From Diploscapter coronatus (taxonomy: Eukaryota; Nematoda; Chromadorea; Rhabditida; Rhabditidae): DNA of 64,000 nt. Positions 33,001-43,580 of the stretch are shown here, one piece after another. Within the stretch, counting starts at the first letter, position 1, and every line of letters begins with the position of its first letter. The DNA lies in assembly GCA_964036155.1 (NCBI GenBank), contig OZ038423.1, positions 75,655,249-75,719,248 on the forward strand, in the 5' to 3' direction. The position numbers and the translations under genes are program-made. Under the pieces are notes generated by a model. It was not told where the DNA came from and made no database searches. It saw nothing but the letters and a program-made list of their open reading frames with translations.

Positions 33001-33529
33001 TATTTCTCCCCTTTTTTCTTCTTATTCTACGCTATTTCTGCTTTGGTAATAAAGTTCTCATTGTAAATCTTTGGTAACAAAGTGCCCGTAGCCCTCATTG
33101 TCCCTCCTCTATCACCACTGTCTCAGTCATCAGCCATCAACTCTCTCCCTATCTTTCCAGTCTCTCCCTTAGCATGATCTATTTCATGACCACTTTCTCT
33201 TCTCTAAATGGTCGCGGCCTAAATTCATTCGAGTCTTGCGATCTCGAGGACGGTGAGTTCTTCCATTTCTCCTGAATTGTATTCTCGACGTTGTACTAAA
33301 TAAAAACTTGTGTGAAGACGAGTTCTGACTGACACGCCCCACTCGGCGAGTACAACGCTAATCCCTTTTTTATCTTTACTCTTTCTAATAGCCACTTTTT
33401 TTTTATCTCTGCGCCCACAGAACTCACTTTTTTCCAATTTTATCGTTTTTCGCATTTTTTAAAATTATTTTATACGGGATAAATAATAATTTTTGGAAAC
33501 TCGCAAAATCATTTTTCTATCTATTTTAG

Positions 33530-36500
33530 CTCAACCGACCCCGTGTTCAGACAAGATTGCGATGTTTTTCAGTGGGAACGGAAGAGGATCACATTCCACA
33601 GCACTCAAATCGTAAGTTGCGAAAATGTTTTAAGAGTGAATGTCAGTAAGGACCAAAGTCGATATAAACAGGGGTCCGTCGATTTGACTGATTTTCACAT
33701 ATCTTGTTCAAATTTTCACGCTGATTCTCGTGGTGCTATTCGCTTTTAGTAAAAATGCAAGTGGGAGGAGCTATGTTAATTTTAAGTTTTTACATACTCC
33801 ATTTCAGAAAAATTCATAACTTCCTTATTTGTGGATCAAATCGAACGAGGTTTTCAGCATTGAAAATTGCTATTTTAGAAGCGCAAGCCCCGACGACGAT
33901 AAAACAGACTAGGGTTTCATAGACGGGGTCTCGAGCGTGAGCAGGTATTTTTTTCAGAAAACTTGTTCAAATTTTAAATTAAAATGGTAGCCAGCTGATT
34001 TTTGGCTTCAGAATCCTCACGTCAACGTCGGAACTCTGAATTCAAAAACTGTGTGTAATATTGTTCCGGACACAGTCCTATGTGGCATCTGAATTGATTA
34101 CGAACAGCAAAAAATTTTAATCAATAAACCCCCTCAGGCATCATGCAAATTAAAAAAATTTTCGAGTCCGGATCTTTGTGGGCAGTATCGTCAAAGATAA
34201 TGTCGTTTGGAACGATCTCTACAAGTTATTCAAACCCTTCGGAAGGATCGTTTCCCTCGTTTACAAGACGGACAAATCTATGGTAAAAATTTTAATTTGA
34301 AAAAAATGCAGTATTATGAGGATAGGCAGACCGGTACTCGGACCCTTTCAATTTGTTTTTTTTTAATTGAGTTCTATGTCCCTGGGACTGATTATCACTA
34401 GAAATAAATCTCATATTCGTGCTCAGTGCACTCGATTACCCTAAAATAATCACTTTTTAATGCATTTTGACACTTCCCGAATACTAAAGTCTTATATTGG
34501 AAAAATAAATAAATTAGGGCTATGCCTTTGTCGAATTCTCCGAGGCTGATGAAGCTGCGATGGCGCTCAGAACATGCCACCTCAGAATTACGATTATCGT
34601 TTTTTGTCCCCTTTTCTTTTTCGTATGTCGATTTTATTTGCACTGACTGTCAATGAACATGAGGTAGTGGAAATTAAAGCATTTTAGGCGATCCTAATCA
34701 AATCAGTTGTGCGGTGTGCAATCAACGTTTCCCATCCTGCTGGGCGCTACTCAGACACCTCGCCGATTTTTACAACATGAAGCTCTTCCGCTTGGACGAC
34801 ACCGCGGTGAAAAAGGTTGGAGAAAATCTAGGGACCGCCAAGCCCCGCCCCTTTGCCTCGGTTCAATATTGTCCATAGTTGATAGCCCCTTCGATTATCG
34901 CCGATTTTTTTTGTTTTTAATAATTTATCGGTACCTACTATACAATTCGATACCGCTCTTTCACGTGGCGATATCGATTTATTGATCGGGATGCGAAAAA
35001 AGTCCGCAAATGCGCGTCAAGTGCACACCAAATTACGAAAATGCTAATATTTCGAGTTATAAAAAAGGCACATTTAATTTTTTTGATGAATCGGTACACC
35101 TAGTTGATATCTACAAAATATGTAAAAATTAGAAAAATCCTGCGGCGCCAAACTTTTCCCGAGGCAATAATAGATGCTCGCCTTTGGGGTACTGTATCTT
35201 TACAAGGGATCGGTAAAATCATCTGAAAACTTGACTAAAATAAAATTTGACACTCCCTAATTATGCTACTCGAAAGAAAAAAACGAAATTTTATCAGAAA
35301 ATATTTTTAAAATTAATTTCAAAATGACCATTTTTTTGTCTTTACTAATTTGGATTGCCCTAGTCATATTTTTAAAGGCACATGTGTTTTTATTTCATAT
35401 TTTGATTAGTTGGTCAATTGTCCGTCTTCGGTGAAAAAATCAGAAAAATCCTGCGGCGCCGAGCTGAGATCCTGATAATCCGCGAAAATATAAAGGAAGC
35501 CAATGCTGGAATGGAAGAGAGTGCCGAGAAAAAGATCCCCAAAGGCAGGGAAAGAAAGGGGGGAGCGAGCGGCATAGTGTCTTTTGCAGATAAACCACGC
35601 CCCTTTCCCTTGTCCACGAAAAGGAGCGATTTTTCCGTTTTTTCGCGTTAAATTTTATCAATTTTTTCATCAGTGACGTATTTTTTCGCGGGTTTTTCGG
35701 TGGGGATGTTTAGAGGGGCACCTCAGACCCTGAAAAATATAGAAAACATGGTACCAGAATGAATTTGGCGAAATGGCTGGCGGTCTCTAAGAAAATCTTA
35801 TTTTTTCATACAAGGATGTTATTTATTTATTAACTTGAGTTACAGAGCTGAGACGAAGTCGAAATTTCGTCTCAGCTCTGTTGAATTATAATAAAGTATA
35901 TTTACTTGCGAAACGGGAAGAATATTTGAAATGTTTTGAAAAAATGATACAAATTTATTATGAGGAAAAATATTTATCTGGTGGTATTTTTAAATAAAAT
36001 ATTTTTAAGATGGAGCAGCTAAAGAATCGCCCCACACAGGAAATGCCCCAAATGAAAGTGCAGCCAATGCAGCAGCCGATGCAAATGGGGTTGTCCCAAC
36101 TAAACATGCAACAAGAAATGTTCATGCAAACACTTGCGCAGAAAATGCTCCAGGTACGAAATTTAGGTATATCCAAAGGTAAAAAAGCCAATTTATTGAT
36201 TAAAAAATGGAAAAATAATGATATTTCTACTTTATAATTTTGTTTTTGTTCTTTGAAAAGTATTTAAAGTTGATGCTAGCAGAATAAAATTTAAAAAAAA
36301 AATCGAGGTTTTAAATAATCCTTATTTCAGTTCAATCCTTCCTTCTACCCAATTCAACAGCAAAGTGGAACCCCTTCGATGAACATGGCGATGAACAACT
36401 CCAGCGGATTCAACGCGCCCTCCACTTCTCAGGTTGAAAATATAAAATTCTATTTTAAGAAATATTCTTATAGCCTTTTCTAGCTAGAGTTTATCATACT

Positions 36501-36781
36501 CGTTTTGATTTAGGATAAACTAGCTGTAATTTTTCGAAATATAAAAAAGTCAAGAATAGGAATTGCAGAACTATGTAGCATGCCCCCCTGGCTCTGCGGC
36601 GGTGTCCGAATTCTCTACTCGCGACCTTGAAATCGAGTTAGATTGTTTTTAATTTGAAAAAGATAATTTTAAAATATAAAACTGAAGAGAAAAGAGGTTT
36701 TTTTAATAGAGGAGGGAATGATTTTTGTATAGTTGATAGTTTTTAAAATTTATCAATTTTTGAAAAAAAAAATTTCAGTAG
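33530..36781 (+). CDS. RRM/hnRNP-like RNA-binding protein with zinc-finger-like exon
   Basis: Probable exons include 33530-33601, 34012-34054, 34167-34282, one from 34518, 34688-34815, one from about 35410, 36010-36153 and 36331-36432, with a TAG stop directly after an acceptor at 36779-36781. The exons at 34012-34282 join to NPHVNVGTLNSKT, then FRIFVGSI (RNP2) and YKLFKPFGRIVSLVYKTDKS. The exon at 34518 opens with GYAFVEFSEADEAAMALRTC (RNP1). This is a single RRM of hnRNP C/RALY type. The exon at 34688 encodes CAVCNQRFPSCWALLRH, a CxxC...H half like FPSxWxLLxH zinc fingers but lacking an obvious final His. Then comes a basic helix (GEKIRKILRRRAEILIIREN) and a Met/Gln-rich tail (MQQPMQMGLSQLNMQQEMFM). 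The start codon and two junctions are unresolved, so a damaged or multi-transcript locus remains possible. Confidence 0.62.
35842..35881 (+). other. Perfect 16-bp hairpin in an RRM-gene intron
   Basis: ACAGAGCTGAGACGAA (35842-35857) is followed by an 8-base loop and its exact inverse complement (35866-35881). Confidence 0.85.
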
Positions 36782-36955
36782 ATCCGTCAACTGCGAGGAT
36801 CTCCTTTGGCTAAACTCCTTCAATTGATATGTTCTATTCACTAGTCCAAAAAATTTATATTCACGTTGTTTATTTTTGTCATAAACTATTTCTTGAACCG
36901 TAACATCGCGAAAGGGAGATTGCTAAAAATAGAAGATTAAAAAACTTTTAAGATG

Positions 36956-37000
36956 ACTAATGGTCAACCGCAAAATAATTTCTATCGACCTTACAATTGA
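36956..37000 (+). pseudogene. Detached 3' fragment of the Q/N/P-rich gene
   Basis: Forty-five bases encode the same final residues and stop as the functional copy at 31703-31747, with no coding sequence upstream. The fragment arose with repeat copy B. Confidence 0.85.
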
Positions 37001-38188
37001 GTCTCCTACCATGTTATATTTTGACTATATGTTCAATTTTCTGAAATGAAATAAACTTTATCGCTGTTATTTTATTTGCTAGTTTTGCATCATTCTTCAA
37101 AAGTTTCCTTTCATCAAGAATAGATTCTCTTTACTCAAGAGATTTATCATTTTTTACTTCACTGATATTTGTTATTCTTTCGTCACCAGCCTTCAATTTC
37201 CGCGGCTTGCCGATGCTCAGAATTTGTCGAATTGAATATATCCCTTTTTCTAAAGACATAATGCACATATGATGAGCGAGAGTGGCGAGAAAGCGAAATG
37301 TCAAAAATAAAAAGTGCGAATTTGAAAGAAGATGAATTGAGTGAAAGGGAATCGAATGCAGCCGTAGCCGTGAGAAGGAGTGAAAAGGAATGCGAGACAA
37401 ATTAGATTATGAAAGTGGTGAAAGACGAAAAATGTTTGCTGCTGAATGTAGTTTCGTTTGAAATGTAATGTTCGGGAAGACATCAGTCAGTTCAAAATCT
37501 TGCTTGTTGTTCTGTTTTGCTTTCTAGAGGATGAAAAGTAAATGAGCTTTCAATTTCATACTTTATTCATCTTGCTCATGCTGATTGTGTCATGCAAGAC
37601 CAACGATTGCTAGTGATTCGTGTTTTGTTGCCACTCTCCTCAAGAAATCGACCTCTGACAGAAGATCTGTGTGTTCTAGGTTATTTCCTCTTTCACAACT
37701 CACATCGATGGATTATCAAAAGAAAGACAGCTCTGCTTTCAAGCGGCTGCCAGACTAGTCATCGACAAACGTGTGGTGTTTGACATGATTAATGCATATC
37801 GATAACTCGTTGCGTTTATTTCCGTGTCGGCTTCTCACAATATCCATCTTCTTTCGATTTTCTAAATAAATACCCCTACACAATATGAAAAAAGCTAAAC
37901 TGTTTCCGCCTTTTTATAAATTTGCATCTTTATCGAAAGTTAGTTGATTTTTGCCTATTTCTTTGTCTCCTTTTACTCTATTTCCATTCAGTGTCTCAAC
38001 GATGCCAATATATATGTTAAAAATTGTGCCTGTACCTGAACTAAAGATATTTTTCTATTAAATACCTTTCACTTATTTGCCTGACTTCTTCGATAGTTTA
38101 GTAAAAAATTTGACCTCGTTATTACCTGTTTACTACCATCCTCATTTTTCTTTTCATGATAAATACAGATGAATAGTTTATCTGGGCT
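36956..38188 (+). repeat. 1.23-kb direct repeat, copy B
   Basis: Near-identical to 31703-32935 at an offset of 5,253 bp. It begins with the last codons of the Q/N/P gene (encoding TNGQPQNNFYRPYN) and its stop, detached from the rest of the gene, and ends at GGGCT. Confidence 0.93.
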
Positions 38189-38771
38189 AACTCTAGGAAA
38201 ACCAACTTGTGCCTTTGTTTTACACCATAAGTCTGCTAGAAAAATAATGTTATTTCGGCATGGTGAAAGCTATTTTCTTTTTTATTATGTTGCAGAAAAT
38301 AACTGCTCGGATAATGATTACATATGCTTGAGTTTTCTACAGAATATAATTATTGATCTGACTCGAATTTATAAGAGAATCGAATCAAATATATTTCCTG
38401 CTCTTTTCAGTAGCTCTAACCGATATTAATTGACTTTTGTCGAGCTTTTCTTCTGATATTCGAAAAAATAAGAAGTGCTGATTTGAGCCGATTTTCAACT
38501 TCTTTGTTCTGGGCACTTTACACATTTGTAGCTTCAATTTCGTCACTTTCTATTTCCCTCTTCCTACTCTTCCTTCCTTCAAACTTTGACTTTCATCTCA
38601 TTTTCTACCTCCTCTTTCATCTTTTCATTTGCAGCTTTTTGCTTGTTACCTACACTTGATTGCTTTTTGCAATGATTTTCAATAGATACTACCGATCGAA
38701 TTTTACTAATGTGATTTTTTAAGAAAATAACCTGATGAACACATTGTCTTCGATACGATGAATGAATTTAT

Positions 38772-40238
38772 ATGAGATTAAAGATGACAGATTCGTCGGG
38801 AAGTGATGGAAATGCGCTGATTACGTCCACAACCAGCACGACTCCTTCGTTACCCCTTCATCGATACAGCAATCCAGGTATTTGCTTGTTGTGTTCATAG
38901 ATCAATGGTATTATTTCCTTCGTTATCTTATTTTCAAAGTTGAATTGGAATTGATCTTCGAAAACTTTCGGAATTTATCATATCGGGATTCCAGCAAAGT
39001 GATTAAAATTCTGTTACGCGCTTATTTATACAGAACTAGCAAAGTTTTTGGATAATTTTATATCCAAGTTATAGACGGTAGAAAATAACATTCATGACCA
39101 AATGAAATATAATTATGCCGTTCTACCGTTTTAGTCTAGTAGTGTTAAAGTCGGATTTACAAAAAGAAAAATTATCCTCATAGTTTCGATTGAATCTTTA
39201 TAAAATATCCTTGCCGGCTTAGATACCTGCTCTCAGTGTAAATTCACTGATCGCTCAACGTCAATTTTGCAAATCATTGTAAATGATTTAGATCCACTCA
39301 ACACATTAGCCCGTGTTTGGCCTTGCTCTCGATGTGGCTGTCTTTTGGGGTTGGCTCATTTGTCATTTGGCACTATTTTACTGGTTCGTGATAAACTAGT
39401 TGAAACCTCCGAATGATTAATCCACAATTTTAGCTATTCGACTTGCTATTTTCTAATATTCGGCATTCTGAATTTCTAGTCACTGCCTCTTTCGGATACA
39501 TTATCTGTTCGATATTATGCTTCATCATTGTGAGGTAAACTTCTTGTTACCTATCATGAAATGACTAATCAAGCCGGGATGAAGCGTTAATGTTCTTCGA
39601 ATATATTATGCTTGTTTTCCGAGCATTTTCGTTGCAGATTTCATCAAATATTCATATTTTTAATTTCGGTTATTCTTGATCAAAATTTATAACTCATTCA
39701 AATTCAAATCTGAGCATGTGTCAGTTTTGCATAATTGTACGATTATGCATACATTCAATTCAGGCGGCTTGACCGATGTGCTCAGCTCTTGTTGCTGTGC
39801 TTCTGCGTATTCTCAAGTTTAATGTCTCTGGTGATATTCTTCGACAGTGCATCCTCCCTAAACAGATTGTGCGAAGTCGATTGCGAGCAGTCAACACTAC
39901 ATTTCGTCTACTCATTCCTAATCATTGCATCACTTTCAGAACGTGAGAACTTTATTATGTATTGAGCAAATTATTGAGAAGCTGACATTCGAACTTAATC
40001 AGAAGGAAATATCGATATCCCCAATCTAAAGTTCCATTTGAATATTTTAGTGACAGTTCTAATATTTTCACTTGTTGTGGTTTACCGATCGCTACGAAAT
40101 GCCTTCGCACTTGATTCACCCTCAAGTCCATATTCAACACTAATCGTCGGTGATTATGAGCAACTCCGGAGTCAGCCAAAAATCTCAAATCCAAGATATT
40201 TATTTCGACCTTCTGTTCAGATGCAATATCTTCCATGA
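38772..40238 (+). CDS. Four-transmembrane protein, unrecognised family
   Basis: Five exons in consistent phase: 38772-38877, 39292-39383, 39434-39534, 39764-39942 and 40051-40238. Translation gives 221 residues, or 217 if the second in-frame ATG at 38784 is used. The N-tail is Ser/Thr-rich (MTDSSGSDGNALITSTTSTT). Four hydrophobic segments follow: GCLLGLAHLSFGTILLLFDL, VTASFGYIICSILCFIIV, CAQLLLLCFCVFSSLMSLVI and LTVLIFSLVVVY. An extracellular-type loop between the last two contains LCEVDCEQSTLHF. The C-tail holds tyrosines (SSPYSTLIVGDYEQL, NPRYLF). The layout resembles tetraspan families such as MS4A/CD20-like or MARVEL proteins, but no diagnostic motif was found. A WPCSRCGC block just before TM1 suggests palmitoylation. 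A poly(A) signal is at 40247. Confidence 0.65.
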
Positions 40239-42461
40239 TGATAGTAAATAAATCGTTTTGCCTTAAATAAATAATCAAGATTGTGCAAACATTAACCTAA
40301 GAGGAGAAAAATAGCGTGAATTTATACTAATTTTAGGTGCTTGAAAATTTTTTAAAAGAGTTCGATTGAGATTCTTCGATTGCTCGGTTTATCAGCATTG
40401 ATTTGAAGAGAGCAGTAAGGTTAATAGTTATCGTTGTTCAATTTTAAAATTCATAGAGCTCAAATTTAGAGTTTCAATGCATATTTTTTTTGTAACTCAT
40501 ACAATTTGATTGAATTGAAAATTCTGAAGTCAATCTCATTCAGATCGAGTAGTTATGAACATCTATCATATCTATCTAGTATGATATAGAAAAGGAAGCA
40601 TTCATTTCAGCGCTGGACGAAATCGCTATTTAAAAATTTTAAATGAAATAGTGTCAACTTTTCAACATTCTAAATCGTTGCTTCAGAAGCAAAGTCCAAA
40701 ATATTGTTTATTTTTCCATCCGAAATTTGAGTCGAGTAGGTTTTGATTATTGAAAAAAATAACGTTAGTATCTTGCGAAATCAAAACAGCTCAGACCTAA
40801 TCCATAGTCGATAATTCGATAATTATGGAAAAATAACATTTCAAAACTAATATTATCAATTTCTAAAAAATGGAGACCGACCAGAGCTCTGCAAACCGTC
40901 ATTCATCAATGTGACAGCATTGTCCAATGACTTGTGTTTCTGTCAGTCTCTATTAATGGCATTCGGCATTCAGAGTTTCATTCGATACCTGCCTGTCTTC
41001 CATTCTTTGCTTCACCTTATTCGATTATTTCCCGCAGCATTCCCCCTTCGTGCAACTTCTTCTTCTTCTGGTTCATTTCAACCAGTTGCATTTTCATTCC
41101 ATTCCATTTCCCTCCTTTGTCACTGCTTTCCTTTCTGTGGCATCTCCTCATTGTCTCCAGTCGCCTGTCTTTTTCAATACTTTCCTCCTTCGCGCAGCTT
41201 TCCTTCACAATTCTCGCGATTATCCGCTTGGATCAACCCGAGTATTTGCATAATCGAATTGAAATATTCGCGCAAACCTCTAGCAATAGCAAGTAGCACA
41301 TGTTCAATCTAGGCTTTGATTGTTTAACTAAAATTATCACTCATTCCGAAACTAAAACTGAAATCGAATCTTATCAACGATTGATTGATTCTCAGAAATG
41401 CTCGTTATTCATGTCGCTAAATGGGAACTGAACTGCATTGCTATTCCTGCGAAACTGCGTGAAATTAGATTTACAGTAATGACTTTCAGCGATTTGGGTT
41501 ACCAATGATGCAACACATATTCCAGGGGTTCTATCTTCTTCTTCTTGGGATATCTATACAAAACAAACGTTCAGCCGCCGTGATGATTTTCCAAACTGTT
41601 TCTCTACAAATTCGGAATCTATTTCTTCCATTTGATTGCAGTGCTTGTTCTACCCCTCTGCCGACTAATTTGCAAACTTCGTGTCACTCTTTCATCCCAC
41701 TTTACCTCATTTGGATACTCCCATTTCATTTCACCGATTGCATCATTTTTCTTACAAGTCTCTTCCTACTTTTCCTTTACACTCGCGCACTAAAGCCTGT
41801 TAGTCTGACTATTTTTCCTCTCCTGTCTCATTTCGTTTTCTGCTTCCCGATTTATTTCAATTTCCCCGTTTTCCGTTACTTCATCCAATTATCTCATTAG
41901 AGTTGTGAGTGTCTTTGTGCATTGCAACCCCCGACTTCTGACCCTTCCCTTTTCCACTGCCACTGCATTGTCGATTTGCTTGATTGTAGGCAATTTTACT
42001 CCAATCAGTTGAGTGCAGTGAGTGGTGCCGAGTAGTGCTTTCAGGCTTCCAGTTGCCCTCGCCGTTTCTATTTCAGTCCCTTCAGCAGTGTTTATCCAAT
42101 CCGCAGGATCACTCCATTCCCCCATTCCCCATTCCCCCTTCACAGTTTCGCTGTCAACCTCACCCAATTCCAACCAACCTGTGCGTGTTTACTTACTTTT
42201 TCCATCTCATCCATCGAAATCCCTCCCTTTCCACTCAATCCACCATTCCTTCCACTCCAATCAGACTTCATCACTCCTATATCCATTGCATTTCCGTTAT
42301 CGAGTCGTATCCACTTCTGTGTTCCGGCCGGTTTCCTACAAATTCACACATCACTTCACTATTTCTCACGTTCGCGTATTTCGCTTTCCCTTTCCACTTA
42401 TTGGATCGGCATAATCGAGGTCCTTCACGAGTTATCTGGCTTAGCAGCTAAGCATCGGTTG
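40239..42461. other. Intergenic region with CT-rich plus strand
   Basis: The first 650 bp are AT-rich with a poly(A) signal at 40247-40252. From about 40900 to 42400 the plus strand is strongly pyrimidine-rich, with recurring CATTCC and TTCCATTT words. Long open frames there encode Phe/Ser/Leu-rich peptides in several frames and look compositional. Confidence 0.6.
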
Positions 42462-43580
42462 ATGCTGTGCTCGAATGATATCGTCTGTGCATTGAGCGTT
42501 CTTGCATTCCCGCTCCTCTCTGTTGTGTCAGCTCAGTCAAATGTTGCTCAGATCGAGTTGTGTCAGGTTGAGTTTCACGTTCTCCTCCTCATTTGCGTGT
42601 CGACATTTGATATGATAAGCTTTTCTTTGCAAGCAGAAATTTTTCGATTCAGCGATTTACAGCGATGCAACTCGAATGAACGTGACACAGATCTGCAGAA
42701 AGAAATGGAGACATCGAGAATGAAACTGAACGGATGCGATTTCCGGCGAACAGCCTGCATTCCACATCCTCGTTCCATGTCTCGTTCATTATATGTCATC
42801 GACTTTTTCGGCCACCGTTTCGAAAAAGCGACAAGCAAATTGAGTACAAAAGTCGATCTTCAAAGCGTCAGTTTTTCAAGGATAAAGGGGTACCCACAAT
42901 CAGTCAATCAGTCAGTCCGTCACTCGTTCAGTGAGTTTGTGGGAGAGCGGTCTCTTTCAAGTATCTTCTTCACTTCATTCGACCTACAGTCCTCCTCTCT
43001 TCTACACAACAATCATGTTTCCCTCGTTTCTGTTTATCTTACTCCTAATTGATCGAACAATAAGTCTATGGATATCTGGAGTTGAGCAGAAAATCGGCTT
43101 CTCTCTCTCTGAAATCTTTTAGTTTTTTTCCAGTCTGTCTTTGAAGCGTTTTTATCAACGAGCTTCAGCCTTTGCGCATCTTGCAAAAAAGTCTAGCAGA
43201 TTGCGCAGCACACTTCGAATGCTGCAATAAATTACGCTGAGCTGGAGGAGAGATGCGCAGAGCGAGTGCTCATCCGGCAGACAGGCAGATCAGCAGAGAA
43301 ACTCCAGAAGTGTTGTAATACGGCGACTTTCACTCAAGTCGACTCCATCATTCGATTTGTCCTTGTTCCACAGCCTGCTGTGAATGACTCGAAGAATTCT
43401 GACTGCAGAATTCAGCACTTCACATCTATTGCAGCGATGCAGAAATTGAGACTGCTGACTGCAACTGTCCTCTATTCAATTATTCGTCAATTTCTCATCC
43501 AAACAAACACTTCTCCTCTCGATGAATGCAAAAGTTTCATACTTTCAAGCGCGGAAGATTTTTCCTCTTTTTGTCGATGA
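42462..43580 (+). CDS. Possible secreted Cys-rich protein (weak)
   Basis: An ATG at 42462 opens a plausible signal peptide (VCALSVLAFPLLSVVSAQ) ending in ELCQ at a GTTGAG donor. A later open stretch from about 43186 to the stop at 43580 encodes a Cys-containing segment (AELEERCAERVLIRQTGRSA, then KLQKCCNTATFTQ, and DECKSF near the end). The intermediate exon could not be placed with a consistent frame, so the two ends may not belong together. No family is assigned. Confidence 0.25.

Larger units (their letters stand above)
31748..33529. other. Non-coding spacer between the Q/N/P-rich and RRM genes
   Basis: Contains most of repeat copy A, the 21-bp tandem repeat at 32938-33000, and AT- or CT-rich sequence. 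The RRM gene start should lie in or near the end of this stretch, but I could not fix its first ATG. Confidence 0.6.
36782..38771. other. Non-coding spacer containing repeat copy B
   Basis: Contains the 3' end of the RRM gene and the whole of copy B (36956-38188). Then comes about 580 bp of AT/CT-rich DNA leading to the four-transmembrane gene. No separate gene is supported. Confidence 0.6.

Noticed and set aside
31703..38188. LTR retrotransposon
   Set aside because: The repeats do not have TG...CA ends, copy A overlaps the coding end of a host gene, and the interior shows an RRM gene with introns, not gag/pol.
40911..42451. Overlapping plus-strand frames over 120 codons
   Set aside because: Phe/Ser/Leu/Pro composition in two or three frames at once is what a CT-rich tract gives; no family feature is seen.
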